In this document: positions 49,664 to 61,635 of the stretch, piece by piece
How positions within the stretch are numbered: the stretch's first letter is position 1
Layout: each line of letters begins with the position of its first letter
Source of the DNA: CAZFYZ01 sp964523735
GTDB lineage: Bacteria; Armatimonadota; UBA5829
Assembly (NCBI GenBank): GCA_964523735.1
Contig: CAZFYZ010000002.1
Coordinates: 37,808-101,807, forward strand
Reading direction: 5' to 3'
DNA length: 64,000 bases
Notes under the pieces: generated by a model
The model's database searches: none
Told to the model about the DNA's origin: nothing
What the model saw: only the letters and a program-made list of their open reading frames with translations
Program-made: the position numbers and the translations under genes

Positions 49664-50350
49664 CTACCCATCAAGAAGCCCTCTTGCCACTTCAGCCCAG
49701 TGCGCCCAAGACTTCGACCGAACGTCCTCGGCAGACGCACAGAGCATAGCTATGGTCTTCTGCCTGATACTGGCCAACACAAGCAGCACGCCATGCAACC
49801 CTGAGTTAGTCCCCAGCAACTTCTGCAACTGCGACACCGCCTTTGGCAGGCATCGAAGCAGATAACTTCGGCCAACAAAGCTGGCCTTGACTTCCGCGAT
49901 ATACTTCCGGCCGCTTGTGCCAAGTACGAGGAGATCATCGCACCTGACGCCCTCTTTGACGGGCATCAACAGCCGCTGCTGGATGGCTTCTTTGACCGGC
50001 ACTACCGCTTGAACCGTATCCTGCGGCAGAACGTCGCCCCGGAATAACTCCGCACAGATCAGTTGCTCTGCGAGTCGTCCGACTGCCTTCTGAGAACTCA
50101 GATACGCTAACAGGAAACCCTCGTCTGACTTATCCCCCATCACTCGATCCCAGTCAGCCTGTATGAACTCAGTCATTGCACGCGGCGTAACTGAAATGAC
50201 CCGGTTGCCCAACCCGCGCACATTCGAGATCAGTCGATAGCTGCCCATGACCTGTTCTATGGCGGCGTCCGTCGCCTCCGTAGTGCAAGGTAGAATCTCG
50301 ACACCGTTCGAGTAGAAAGGGCCGAGTGTTAGGTCATCAGTATCCACCAT
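49664..50350 (-). CDS. PD-(D/E)XK nuclease-fold protein, function unknown
   Basis: The 228-residue cytoplasmic protein has the layout of a restriction-endonuclease-like fold: E95 in an N-terminal helix (GRLAEQL), D139 in CDDLLVLG, the E153-x-K155 pair in YIAEVKASF, and a following helix with Q175 (KAVSQLQKLL). This is the pattern of an active PD-(D/E)XK site, though some members are inactive. The start at 50350 lies ten bases after the giant subtilase stop; a longer frame runs into that gene. It is odd to find a nuclease-fold protein between two exoprotein genes. Alternatively it processes or regulates something in the cytoplasm. Confidence 0.68.
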   Translation of the reverse strand: MVDTDDLTLGPFYSNGVEILPCTTEATDAAIEQVMGSYRLISNVRGLGNRVISVTPRAMTEFIQADWDRVMGDKSDEGFLLAYLSSQKAVGRLAEQLICAELFRGDVLPQDTVQAVVPVKEAIQQRLLMPVKEGVRCDDLLVLGTSGRKYIAEVKASFVGRSYLLRCLPKAVSQLQKLLGTNSGLHGVLLVLASIRQKTIAMLCASAEDVRSKSWAHWAEVARGLLDG

Positions 50351-50360
50351 TGGCCGCTCT

Positions 50361-53300
50361 CTAGTAAACCTGAATACTCTCTTGCGTCCGGACTCGCAGT
50401 AGTCTGTGCACCTCGTCGCCGATCTTCTCACATGAGGAAACGCCCGTGACGCTGACATATGTCCAGTTCTGATCGATGGTCACCCCATCGGGAACCACGC
50501 ATTTGACGGCAATCCCGCTACCATCATCTATCTTGAACCAAGTCGGCTGTGTGGGTGGAGTCACAGGCTCGACATCGACTACGCGTCCCCAAACGCGCAC
50601 GAGCAGACCCACGTTATTGAGGCCGATCCCTTGAGAGACTCCTATCTGTCCGAAACCGCTGATCGGATCATACAGCGCTCCACCGCCAAGTGACTTGAGG
50701 GGAATGCCGAGCGGGTCGACAGTGCCGGTTCCGTCCGAGTAGGCGACGAAAGCTTTGATGTAGCGTTCGCCGTCTACGCTCGTCTTGACAACACCTTTCA
50801 CAGTCGCCCGCGCATTGGCATCCGTCAGACCATGCGACGCCTTTTCCACGCGAATGCCAGCGGCTCTATCGTCTGTCTCAACGTAGAAGAAGTCGTTCCA
50901 AGCGGCAGACACAATGGCTCCCGTCAGCAGGACAGGACGTTCGTCTTGGGATAGCTTGGCACTACACACGTCCACGGCGTCGTAGACTCGTTCGTACTGG
51001 AAGTGGGGATATGTCACTCCTTCCTCAGTCTCCCAAATGGTATTGAAGTCCCAGTTGGCAAACGTCGCCTGCTGCTTCATCTGGGCCGTTGTCTTTGGTG
51101 TACCACCAGCACTTGCGGCTTGTCCAGAGGTAACTGTGTCCCAATATGACTGGTTCACGGTACCAGTGTTCCTGCCAATCAGGCCACCGATGTATGATCC
51201 AGCCCCAGTGACGTTTCCACATGAGTACGCTTTCGTAACCGTCGAAGGGCTTACGTTATAGGCGACTAATCCGCCAGCGTAACCGCTTGGGGAGGCCACA
51301 GATCCAGCAGCGTAGCAGTTAGTCAAGCTCGACGATGAGCCGCTGTAAGCAACAAGCCCACCGGCGTAGTTGCTCGTTACGGAGACACTTCCATTGGCGA
51401 ACGAGCACGAAATCGAGCTGGCTGTGCTATATCCTACTAGTCCGCCTGCGTATGCCGTTCCCTGGACTGTAGCCGCCGCACCGCTGCCAGAGATGGCTGC
51501 GTTACTACTCGCGTAGCCGTCCAGGCCGCCGATGTAGTTCCGCCCAGTCACCGATCCGCTAGCCATACAACTGGTGACGTTGCCACCATTCTGCCTGCCG
51601 ACCAGACCACCCGTCTGATCCTGGCCAACCACACTCATCTGTGTCAGATGGACGTCAGTGAGTTGCGCGCCGCTGGTATAGGCATACAAGCCGATGTAGT
51701 CTGTCGTCGGCCTGTTTATCGTCAGACCGGCTATCGCGTAGCCATTGCCGTCGTAGGTCCCAGCAAACGGACTGCCCGAGTACGTTCCTATCGGCAGCCA
51801 GCCCGTTCCCGTGTTCCATGGAGCAACCCCAAGGTTGATATCGGCGACCTGCCTGAAGCACTTGCCCAACTGGTAGCGAATGCAATACAGATCCTCAGGA
51901 GTGGCAATCAGATACGGGTCCGCAGTTGTGCCGCCGCCCTGCAGACTCACCACAGTGGTGTCTGTTGAGACAGAGTTATCTGCCGGGTTCCGCTCAGGCA
52001 TGTCGCTGACAACCGATGCTGTGTTTGTCAGCGTCCCGGCCGCATTGGCTTTCGCAACTATTGTGATCGTCGCCGTCGCGCCCTGGTTCAGCGTTGGTAT
52101 TGTGCATATCACTGGACCGGAACCAGTGCAAGTGCCGACCGTCGACGTGGCGGAAACAAAGGTCACATTCGGCGGCAAGTTGTCGGTGACAACTACGTTC
52201 TTGGCTGCGACGGCCACCTTGTTCGAGAGGGTGATGGTGTAGGTGATATTCGAGTCCACCAGCAGCGGATCCGGCGAGTCGGTCATGGTCAATCCCAGAT
52301 CCGCGGCGTAGGAGTAGCCTGTGGACGTAGTTGTGAATGTCTGCGGCGACGCCGAAGTGTTCACAGCTACCATATAGTAGCTGTACCCGGGTCGCCATGG
52401 CCAACTTGTGCTTGTAACGAAGCTTCGATCAAACGAGCTGTTTGTAGAGCTTGTTACTCGCCAATCCGCAGTGGAATCCAGCTTAGGCATTGTGCCCTGC
52501 TCCATATAGACCGAGACTGACGAAGCGTGGGTGTTGCTCAGCAGCCATCTTCCGGCATCGGCGGGCACGTCAAAACGGAACACCAAGGAACTGTTGGCCG
52601 GTATAGTTGTCGAAACACTACCGCCGTAGAACGAGACGACCGTGGGGCTGGCAAAACTCCCTCCATTCGTTGACGAACTGACAGAGAACGTCGAGTCATT
52701 GATTGCGCGGAACCCGATGTAGTAAGTGTGGCCAGGCCGGACTGGGGGCACATTGAACGTGTACGTGCCAGCTAGGTCATAGCTGGCGTACGGGCCATTG
52801 TTCTTGCTGTCAAGATAACTAGGGGAGATGCTGCCCCAATCGACATAGCTAGTGCTGTTGGTGGTATTACCCGGAGGCGACGTGTCACGCATGTACATTA
52901 CCACGTCTCCAAGATGCTGAGCGAATGCCACGTTCCAGTTGGCAGGAGCATCCCACGGCACACTTACTTTGTAGTAGCGCCAGTCATTGGCCGCAAGGGT
53001 CTGGTTGGTGAGACTACCGCCGTTCAGACTTAACTCCTGAACGTCGCCAGCCGACATCCGCAGTCGATACCGGCTGTTCGAACTGCCTGCGGCCCTCACA
53101 GCAAGGTACCAGGTGCCGCCTGGCAGATACGGTGTGATCTTCCCGTCCAGTGGCACCCAGTTGGCGTATTCCGTACCCGTTCCAGTGAGTGAACGATCGT
53201 ACAGAGACCCAGACTGGCCGGTGCTGTTGTGGTCTAGGGTCGGCGGGTTGGCCAATCGAATGTACAAGTCGGGATTGCCACTTATGGCTTCGAGCATGGT

Positions 53301-56300
53301 GCGAATGAGAACTGCGTTGTCGGCCGGTACAGTAACGGCATAGTAGTGATAGCAGCCGTTGTCCAAATCGACTCCGTGATCCCCTGGTAACGGATTGCCG
53401 TTCACATCAGTCCCCGTATCAGCAAAGTACGGGCCGGATTCCAGTCCGGGCGTCGCGATGGGCTGGCCGGCCTGCGGCATTGTCCACGCTGGTCGATCCA
53501 GCGCGAAGTTCTGGCTCGCTATGCTGTAGCTTGTGTTGCCAGAAGCGTTCACCTCGATATACCAAGTGCCGGGCGTCAGGAACGGCGCGGTGACCAAGAT
53601 CGCACCTGTCTTAAATGGCGTCGTGGAAGTGCTGGAATCTGGAAGAGCGCCACAGCGCACCCTCATGTAGGCACTCCCCTGCAGTGATGCCAGACTAAGT
53701 CGCCATCCAAGGACGGGAGCGCCGTCTATCTGAGCTGGTACCACTACTTTCAGGAAGTCGCTTTGAGCGTTGGCAAGTTGGCCGGTATGGCTGTTGGAGT
53801 GACCATTTCCGTTCTGCGAAGACGTGAAGTTCAGCTCGTGGATAGTGTGTCTTCGCACTCTGAGATTGAAGCTTGCATCTGATCCTGCTCCTGTGCCATT
53901 TGCGCTGTCTGTCGCGTTGACTATCACGCTATAAACACCAGTAGCGGGGTTTGTCAGCGCTACCAAGTTGGTGGTGTATGTTGCGGAAGATTGCCCTCCG
54001 TAGTTGCCGTAGTAGTCATAGGTAGTACTGCCAGATGTATAACGAACTCTGGGCAGTCTGCTTCCTTGCACGAACTTGAGTATTGGTGTGCCCACGGTAT
54101 TTTCAAGCCGCACTTCGAGGCTCTGCATGCCATCAGGCACAGTGAATTGGTAAGCCTTGGTAGCACCACCTTCCAGCGTGTCAGCCTGTATGATGTCGGT
54201 TTCCGTCACAGTGCCAAGGTTGTTGATGTCCATCGTTCCCTGGCTCTCTAGAGTCCAGGAGCAATCACCGGTGCCTATGCGGCTGCTTGAAACCGGGTTC
54301 TGGCCTTCACTGACTACCGCGATGTAGTAGGTCCCCGCCGTGATATAGTCCTGATTGTTGTTTGGCAGAAGCACCCACTGCTCCTTACCAGCCTTCTTCA
54401 TCTTCTGACCACCAGAACTAAGCGGGCTCTGAGGAGAAGAACCATCCTGTATGCACGGAAGCTTCGCTGACTGTATCTTGATCAAAGCCTCACCCACAGT
54501 CGGCAAAAGCCGCATCTGCCAACTGGGAGTGCTCGCAGGAATGGTCAGACGATAATAGACAGCCTCTCTTGGTACGACCGCGCTTGCCGAAGNNNNNNNN
54601 NNNNNNNNNNNNNNNNNNNNNNNNNNNNNNNNNNNNNNNNNNNNNNNNNNNNNNNNNNNNNNNNNNNNNNNNNNNNNNNNNNNNNNNNNNNNGATATTGC
54701 CAACTGCTTGTGGATGCGCCCTGGTCAGTAGCCAGTCTGTTCGGCAGGTAGTCTCTTCGCACCACCATAGATGGGCTGCCGGATGTGACGTTAGTCAGCC
54801 GCAAATCCCAGCCCAAAGTATCAGCCGGTACATCAACCCTGAAGTAACGCCAGGTGTTATAGGCTTGATCGGTCACACTGCTACTGCCACCGTCGTAAGA
54901 AATCGGCACAACCGGGATTTCGACCGGCGGATATACCCGGAGTTTCAGGTCATAGCTTGCGTCTGTTCCTGCGCCGCTGCCCGATGTGCTGTTCGTGGCA
55001 TTAACTATCACGCTGTAGACGCCGGCAGCAGGGTTTGTCACTGTCACCAGACTAGTGCTGTAGGTCGAGCCGGACTGCCCTCCGTAGTTGCCATAGTAGT
55101 CATAGGTAGTACTGCCAGGTGCATAGCGAATTCTGGGTAGCCTGCTTCCCTGCACGAACTTGAGTATCGGCAAGCCTACAGTATTCTCAAGCCTCACCTC
55201 CAGGCTCTGCATCCCCTCAGGCACCGTAAACTGATATGCCTTGGCTGATCCACCTTCCAGCGTGTCAGATTGCACGGTATCAGTCTCGCCTATCGTGCCA
55301 AGGTTATTGATCTCCACTACTCCCTGACTCTCAAGAGTCCAAGAGCAGTCGCCTGTGCCTATTCGGCTGCCTGAAGGGTTCTGGCCCTCGCTGATGACCG
55401 CGATGTAGTAGGTCCCGGCAGTGATGTAATCCTGACTGCTGTTTGGCAAAAGCACCCACTGCTCTTTGCCAGCTTTTTGCATCTTCTGGCCGCCAGAGCT
55501 AAGCGGGCTTTGAGGAGAAGAACTATCCAGTATGCACGGGAGTTTTCCCTGCTGGAGCTTCATCAGAGATTCGCCCACAGTCGGTGAAAGCCGCATCTGC
55601 CAGCTCGGGGTGTTCGCGGGAATGGTCAGACGATAATAGACAGCCTCTCTTGGTACGACCGCGCTTGCCGAAGCACTTCCGTCAAATGCTAGATCCACAA
55701 CGGGAATGGACATTCCATCACCGATGCCACGGCTTAGGATGGTGTAGCTGGCTGCGGCAGTGCTGGAGGAGTTATACACGCCTATATAGTACGTTCCAGG
55801 CTCCAGCGGATTGCCCATGCCCATCGTCAGCATGCCGTAGGACTCCATAGAACCAGCGGGATTGTAAGGATGCCCTGTCCAGTCTGAACCCGCAGCCCAC
55901 TGGTAACCGCTCGGCCATGTGCTGTATGAGTAGGGATATTGCCAACTGCTTGTGGATGCGCCCTGGTCAGTAGCCAGTCTGTTCGGCAGATAGTCTCTTC
56001 GCACCACCATAGATGGGCTGCCGGATGTCACGTTAGTTAGCCGCAGGTCCCACCCCAGAGTATCAGCCGGTACATCAACCCTGAAATACTTCCAGGTCGC
56101 AGCCTCCTGGCCTGCTACATCAATGCTTCCACCATCGAAGGAAACAGAGGGCGCTGGTATAGGCTGCGCTGACAACCTGAAACTGCCGAGCATTGCTGAT
56201 GGCATGTATATGCCAACATACCAGATGTCAGCTTGATGGCCAGGGCGATTGAGATAGCCAACTCCCGAGTAGTCCACGTGTCCTGTGTTACTGTAAGAGC

Positions 56301-59300
56301 TTCCGTTCTGCCTGTATTGCCAGCGGCCGGGAACTGCATTGCGACGAAGCGCAATCTCGGTTCCAAGCGCCTGATCAGTGAGAGACAACTGCCATCCCAG
56401 ACACCCGAGCTGGGACAGAATATCCACTACTCTATAGTATCTCCAGCCCGCAAGTGCAGGACGGTCGTTGGTGGTCAGACTCGAGAATGCGATATCGGTG
56501 ATCGGCGGCTCTCCGCTTACCAAGGTGCAGTCGTAAGCCCCGGTTCCATAGACTGTGATGTAGAATGTGCCGTCGCTGAGACTAGGAGGCACCAGCGTCA
56601 CGCTATCCTCGGCAGATCCACTTACCTCGGAGTAGGCGTCGTTTTCGCGTTCATTGGGTACGACGTTTCGCCGGATGGCGACGTTCGCGTTGCCGAGGGG
56701 CGGGGATACTGTCGTCTGCCACGCTATCTGTTCAACCGGAACTTGCACTCTATATGTCTGATACCCGTAGCCAGTGACGTGAATGGTTGTGGAGCCATTG
56801 AACAATAGATCAGTGATTGCCTGTCTGCGCGAATCCAGATTGATGGACACCCCGGGATTGTCGATCACTGAGACGAAGTACGTAACACCATTGCCGTCGA
56901 GGTACGTTGGCACAACGAGCATTTGAGCGGCTTGAGAGAGGTCGTATGACGTCGAGAATGGCACCGTGCTCTTCTTGACGTATATGGTGTTACTTGCCCC
57001 GTTCAACCATAGCCGCCATGCTAGAGCCTCCGGCGTGGTTGTGGTCTTGAAGAAGCGCATCCCCTCAGCGCCAATGGCAACCGACCCACTGGAACTGCTG
57101 TCGTCTGCAGCCATCACCCCGAGGTTCTGGACGTATGCCTCGCCGGTCACCAGGTTCCACTGCGAACCTGGAGTAGCCGAAACTAATATGTACCAATCCT
57201 GAGCTGGCGAGAACTGCGATGTCGACAGCACGAAGCCGTCGGAGCCGACGCGGTCCGATTTGAACCCATAACTGGAAGTGGTTGGAAGCGATCCTTGTTT
57301 GATGTAGACATTGGCTTCGCCGCCGAGTACATTGAGGGCTGTGCGCCACGCGCCCACCGTGGTGCTCTGCGTGGTGATCTTGAAGTAGTAGAACCCGCCG
57401 GTAACACTTGTGTTTGCAAAGACGTTGGTGCCGAGGTGAGTCGTGCCGGGGTCCCAATCTAGCACTGTTAAGTAGCCGACCTCAGAGTATAGCTGATAGT
57501 CTGATGCTCCGCTCGGTTGATATATGCCCACGTAGTAGGAACCCGCTGTGGCTTCCGATGCAGTGAGAATGACGGTGCCATTTGTTGTTCCGGTGACCGC
57601 TTTGAGATAGGAACTAGTGGTCGGAAGATTATCCTTGCGCACGTACATACTGGGGACACCGGTGCCTGAGGAGTTGAGTACCAGCCTCCAACCAGGTGAG
57701 GCGACTGGTATCTCGACTCTGTAGTAGTGCCACTGACCCACCGCCATGCTTCCACTGCTCTGGAATGCCTGCGGCTTGCTGACCGGATAGGTGGATGAGC
57801 GTATCCCGCTGACATTCGTCTTGACCTGCACTGTAAAGTTGTGTGTAGCCGAAGCCGCAGGCGTACGTACGCGCAGGTACCATGTCCCCGCAGACACCTC
57901 CGGCGATTCTATGTTGATAGAGTTGTTCCGTCCGTCGAACTGGGAGATGAAGTCATAGTCGTTGTCGGTGGGTGTGCTTCCCTTCTTCAGCAGGAGATGC
58001 GACCACGCCTGCGCACTGTTCGTCACGCTGAACGCGATATTGGTGACGTTGGCACCGACCACATATGGGAAGATAGTTGACTGCCCTGGGGGATTCGTTC
58101 CAGACAGGCTATCCAACGCCTCGATGGCTTTCTGCAGATTCACACGCGGCTTGGTTATTGCCACCTTGCTGTCGGTAACGGCGTCCCCGCTCGTAGTCAG
58201 GATGTTGCGAACTTCCTGCGGAGTCAGGAATCTACCGTACCGGGACTGTGCTGCCGACTGCAAACATGCCACTGCTCCCGCAGCGTATGGACACGCGGCC
58301 GATGTTCCACCGAAGGAATCGTCGAAGTCTCCGGCCGCATAGCCTGCGGTTCCAGTTATGTCTGTTGTGTAGCACCTGTTCGATGGGGCCAGAAGCGTCA
58401 GGAATGATGCAGTATTCGAGTATGATGTCACCCGGTCAGCTGCTGTTGTGTCGGTTGCATAGTAGCCTGTCTCACAACTACCGCCAGCCGATTTCGGTGC
58501 GCAGGAGTCTGGGCTAACGCAAGGGGAGTAGGTGCCGAACGAAGAGTCGTAGACAGCCCCAACTGATATTACGCCAGATATGCAGGCTGGCCAAGAGATC
58601 GAATCGCAATAGCCATCGTTGCCTGAAGACGCCAAAACCGTAATGCCCGCCGCTATGGCGTTGTTGGCCGCCGTGGTCATTGACGGATAGTAGCTGTCGC
58701 CATCTGAAGTCGAGTAGTGGCGGCCACCGCCGAAACTGGTGCTGATGACAAGAATGGGATAATCGGGATCATCGTTCTGGTGCGTGACGCACCAGTCCCA
58801 GGCCGCAGCCATGGCATCGCTCTCAGCTTCACCAGTAGAGCCATAAGATATCTTGAGAGCGTATAGCTTTGCATCATATGCCACCCCACCGATGTAGTCC
58901 CCAACGGTTCCAGAATCTCCGGCGGCGATTCCCGCACAACAAGTTCCATGGGCTTGTCCATTCGGAGCGGGGTCTGAGTCATCGTCCCCAAAATCATACC
59001 CGCCTAAGACTTTGGCATTAGGAAAACCCCCGCCGCCGAGGTAAGGGTGACTGTAATCGATGCCGGTATCACAGACGGCTATTGCCATTCCTGCTCCTGC
59101 ATAGGTGTTGCGGTAGGCCATTCCACCCATCAACGACATGCCCTGAGCGAGGTGCGCTTGAAGTGTAAACACCGGCTCTATTGAGGACACGCCCGGGTGG
59201 GCCTGGAGTGCAGCAAGTCCCTCTGCTGTGACCTCTGCCGAAAAAGCGGCGATGTTGTCGAAGCGGAAGCGGACCTTCACCTCATTGCCAGCTACGGCGT

Positions 59301-59610
59301 CAATCGTTCTCTGCTGCTTGTCCCTAACCTTCCTCTGTAGCGCGCTTAGCGATGCACGCGAGGCGAAATCGGCTTCGGTTGCGACCTCACTTGAAGAATC
59401 GAGGTTTACCACGACCTTCACCTTCGGCCCCTTGGTGAATCCCTGCTCAATCTTGGTTGGATTCAACAGCTTAGAATGCGATATCACATCTGACCCAGCA
59501 TTCACCGGGGAACACAGACCACACAGTAACAGAGAAACAACTGACAGCACGTGACGCACCGATCTCGTTCGGTTGGCAACTTGCTGCACAGCTAATGGTG
59601 TCCTGAACAT
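50361..59610 (-). CDS. Giant secreted subtilisin-like (S8) exoprotein, gap inside
   Basis: The gene is one frame broken by 100 Ns (54593-54692). From the ATG at 59610, preceded by AGGAG, it has a signal peptide, a propeptide-like region (~60-150) and an S8 catalytic domain with D181 (AVCDTGID), H221 (AHGTCCAG), N331 and S437 (GGTSAAC). The rest is a long run of related beta-rich domains (pattern RYYRV..P....W...L......YVR...), a DUF11 domain (LTMTDSPDPLLVDSNITYTI), GLUG-type repeats (YIGGL, YAGGLVGY) and a C-terminal module shared with the beta-helix protein. With a 261-base gap the product would be 3136 residues. It probably degrades protein or builds surface structures. Confidence 0.88.
54593..54692. 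other. Assembly gap (100 N) in a repeated part of the subtilase gene
   Basis: Flanking sequences recur at 55593-55673 and 55935-56090. In that intact copy the equivalent interval (55674-55934) is 261 bases, exactly 87 codons, and 261 restores the reading frame that 100 breaks. The Ns are therefore a placeholder for about 261 bases. Confidence 0.85.
54693..54850 (-). repeat. Near-identical domain repeat in the subtilase gene (partner 55935-56090)
   Basis: The DNA from GATATTGCCAACTGCTTGTG onward is nearly identical to 55935 onward for about 150 bases, differing at scattered, mostly silent positions. A second block, 54500-54592, matches 55580-55673. The domain repeats are thus recent tandem duplications of about 1.2 kb. 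Confidence 0.8.
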
Positions 59611-59633
59611 AGCCCACTCTCCTAGCATATAAA

Positions 59634-59685
59634 AAGCCCGTGCACTTCCGGTACTGCAGTCGCAGCCCAAGAACTACACGGGCTT
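59634..59685 (-). promoter_or_regulatory. Leader hairpin with T-run before the subtilase start
   Basis: AAGCCCGTG and CACGGGCTT (59677-59685 and 59634-59642) form a 9-bp stem around a 34-base loop, followed on the minus strand by TTTAT, between the promoter and the AGGAG of the gene. The form is that of an attenuator; no known riboswitch class is recognised. Confidence 0.55.
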
Positions 59686-59787
59686 CAGAAGAATCCGTTC
59701 CTGTGTGATGATCATCTCCGATATGAACAGCGACGATCAGTCTAGCGATGGCCATCCCTGTGCTCGCGCGCTAGATATCCAATCTGA

Positions 59788-59816
59788 AGTATATCGTGCA
59801 TGTGGACGATTGTCAA
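59788..59816 (-). promoter_or_regulatory. Strong sigma-70-type promoter of the exoprotein operon
   Basis: On the minus strand TTGACA (59811-59816), a 17-base spacer and TATACT (59788-59793). The leader to the ATG at 59610 is about 170 bases and contains the hairpin at 59634-59685. Confidence 0.8.
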
Positions 59817-59914
59817 CACAGCCTCACAGCCTCGGACGGCAAGGGACGGCAAGCATTCAGTGCATGTGACTCATAGTCCGTAGACTCATAATCCACACCC
59901 TGGTTCCATGTCGT

Positions 59915-60196
59915 ATGAATCCATCAGAATGGAACATCGGGGTGAACGAAGATCCCAAGGTCCTTTTTGGCCGCAGACTCAGAGAGTTGAGAATGCAGAA
60001 GAACTGGTCTCAAGAATACTTAGCTTTTGAAGCTGGTCTTGACCGCACCTATATCGGCGGGATCGAGAACGGCAAGCGCAATGTTTCACTCGTCAATATC
60101 TGCAGGCTCGCTAAGGCTCTTGGTACTACCCCGAGCGACCTCATAGACTTTGCTGGCACGACCGAAGAAACCATTCCTCAAGACCCTAAGCCATAG
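59915..60196 (+). CDS. XRE-family helix-turn-helix regulator
   Basis: The 93-residue protein has a Cro/C1-type HTH: LFGRRLRELRMQKNWSQEYLAFEAGLDRTYIGGIENGKRNVSLVNICRLAKALG, at residues about 17-70, with the recognition helix around DRTYIGGIENG. The longer segment is identified by its ends FGRRLREL and RLAKALG. It lies divergent from the subtilase operon promoter, about 100 bases away, and could regulate it; equally it may belong to the phage-like island that follows, since XRE proteins are frequent there. The short acidic C-terminus has no further domain. Confidence 0.9.
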   Translation: MNPSEWNIGVNEDPKVLFGRRLRELRMQKNWSQEYLAFEAGLDRTYIGGIENGKRNVSLVNICRLAKALGTTPSDLIDFAGTTEETIPQDPKP

Positions 60197-60349
60197 GTTT
60201 CGGGGCTATCTCGCGAAGGTGCTAGAACGCCAGGGTTGTGCGGTTTCTGTCGAGCAACCATCCGGATATGTTGAACGCCTTTCAGCAGATCGTGAATTCT
60301 ACAAGCCTGGAGGGCTGACAGTGAACGACGCCAGCCCCCGCTACATATG

Positions 60350-60841
60350 CTAATCCCAGCGGGTAAGAGACGTTGAGGTCAGCATCCTCGTCGCTGTCGG
60401 GCCTGCCACATAGCACCATGCGGCTGTAACGCCGTACCCAGACGTCACTGGTACAAGAACACGGTGGTAGAGAGACGCGCCATCCGGATTGAACCCCTCA
60501 AGTCTGTCTATGGGCGGAAGCGATATTCCGGGATTCGGCAGGCTGACAAGCTCGCCCTCGATCTGCCGCCAGGTCTCGCCGTCACATTCGAGATGTTCGG
60601 GAAGGCTGACCTCAAGGCCAAGCTGGATCGCCAGATCACCCAGTACGTTCGCGGAGCCATGGGCTATGACATCATGCTCTGGGACTTCCAGAACCGGTAT
60701 TCCGGATGGGAACTCGTAGAGCCTCCCTCGCACAGTTGCATCTTGTATGGAAACAGCCTTGCTGCAGAATGCCTCATGGTTCCAGTAGCCGCGCTTCAGT
60801 GTGCCGTAGACGAACAGCCGGAATAGATGGTCGCTGCTCAT
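60350..60841 (-). CDS. Gamma-glutamylcyclotransferase/AIG2-like protein
   Basis: The 163-residue protein has the AIG2/GGCT fold start LFRLFVYGTLKRGYWNHEAF, with the YGTLK loop that binds the gamma-glutamyl moiety, GRLYEFPSGIPVLEV and the catalytic-type glutamate in the EGELVSLP or RLEGF segment. Enzymes of this fold cleave gamma-glutamyl amides to 5-oxoproline. GGGGG lies before the ATG at 60841, which overlaps the stop of the glutamine amidotransferase gene. In phages this fold is found with amidoligases and class II amidotransferases, where it may remove gamma-linked amino acids. Confidence 0.88.
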   Translation of the reverse strand: MSSDHLFRLFVYGTLKRGYWNHEAFCSKAVSIQDATVRGRLYEFPSGIPVLEVPEHDVIAHGSANVLGDLAIQLGLEVSLPEHLECDGETWRQIEGELVSLPNPGISLPPIDRLEGFNPDGASLYHRVLVPVTSGYGVTAAWCYVAGPTATRMLTSTSLTRWD

Positions 60842-61635
60842 ATCGATACACCCCCTTTCGCTGTCACTGCTCTGGCCTGAGCCAGGAAATCGAATGGTAT
60901 TCGCCGAGGATCGGCAAGATTGGAGCAGTTGAGCACGCAGATCGTCATTGGTTGTAGAGGCAGACACTCCCAGCCCTTAGTGTCGGGCAACGCTGCGCGA
61001 AGATACTTCGCCGACGATGCGTAGAAGACGGCGCGCAGCTTCGGGTGATAGACCAGTTCCAGGGGCTTGTTGCCCTTGGCGACAATCACGGTGCCGGGGT
61101 CTGTCTTTGCTACAATGACCGCGCTCATCTGGCCGCGACATAAAGCGAGCCTGTCCCGCAGCGCCTTAACATCTATGCGGTCGCCGACTATGCAGGCGTC
61201 CGCAATCCGCCCAAGGATTTCACTGTCCACCTCGGCATGCCTCTCAAAGCCCAACCGATGAAAGAGGTAGTCTGCGTTCAAGATCGTGCCGTTGTGAGTG
61301 ACCAGGCAGTCTCCGGTCCGCAGCGGGTGGTTGTTCTCGTTCACAGCGGCATTGCCCCGCGTCACGAAGCGGGTGTGTCCCATCAGCGCCGTGACGCTGT
61401 TATCTGCATCGCCCAGTACCTCGCCGAAAGCCTTGTCCCGCACTAACTCGCTTGCCGGAATCGGGCGCTTGAACAGCCGGTGCTCGCCAGCTTTGTTGAC
61501 CCAGGCCATACCCGTAGCGTGAGGACCGCGCTCCTCGCTGAGTTCGAGGAACCTGGTGAACGCCCACGTGATGTAGTCTATCTCATCGCGCCTTCGCCGT
61601 TTGGTTCCCAGTATGACCCCTACCTGTCCGCACAT
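60838..61635 (-). CDS. Class II glutamine amidotransferase
   Basis: The 265-residue protein begins MCGQVGVILG, so C2 becomes the N-terminal nucleophile of the Ntn-type glutaminase domain. Further family features are GPHATGMAWV, MGHTRFVTRGNAAVNENNHP and THNGTILNADYLF. There is no second catalytic domain, so it supplies ammonia to a partner. The adjacent amidoligase is the obvious candidate. Its 5' end overlaps the DUF5049 gene and its 3' end the GGCT-like gene, giving a tight operon. Confidence 0.92.
   Translation of the reverse strand: MCGQVGVILGTKRRRRDEIDYITWAFTRFLELSEERGPHATGMAWVNKAGEHRLFKRPIPASELVRDKAFGEVLGDADNSVTALMGHTRFVTRGNAAVNENNHPLRTGDCLVTHNGTILNADYLFHRLGFERHAEVDSEILGRIADACIVGDRIDVKALRDRLALCRGQMSAVIVAKTDPGTVIVAKGNKPLELVYHPKLRAVFYASSAKYLRAALPDTKGWECLPLQPMTICVLNCSNLADPRRIPFDFLAQARAVTAKGGVSI

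Noticed and set aside
60150..60353. 67-codon plus-strand frame after the XRE gene
   Set aside because: Overlaps the XRE gene out of frame, lacks a ribosome binding site and has no recognisable domain.
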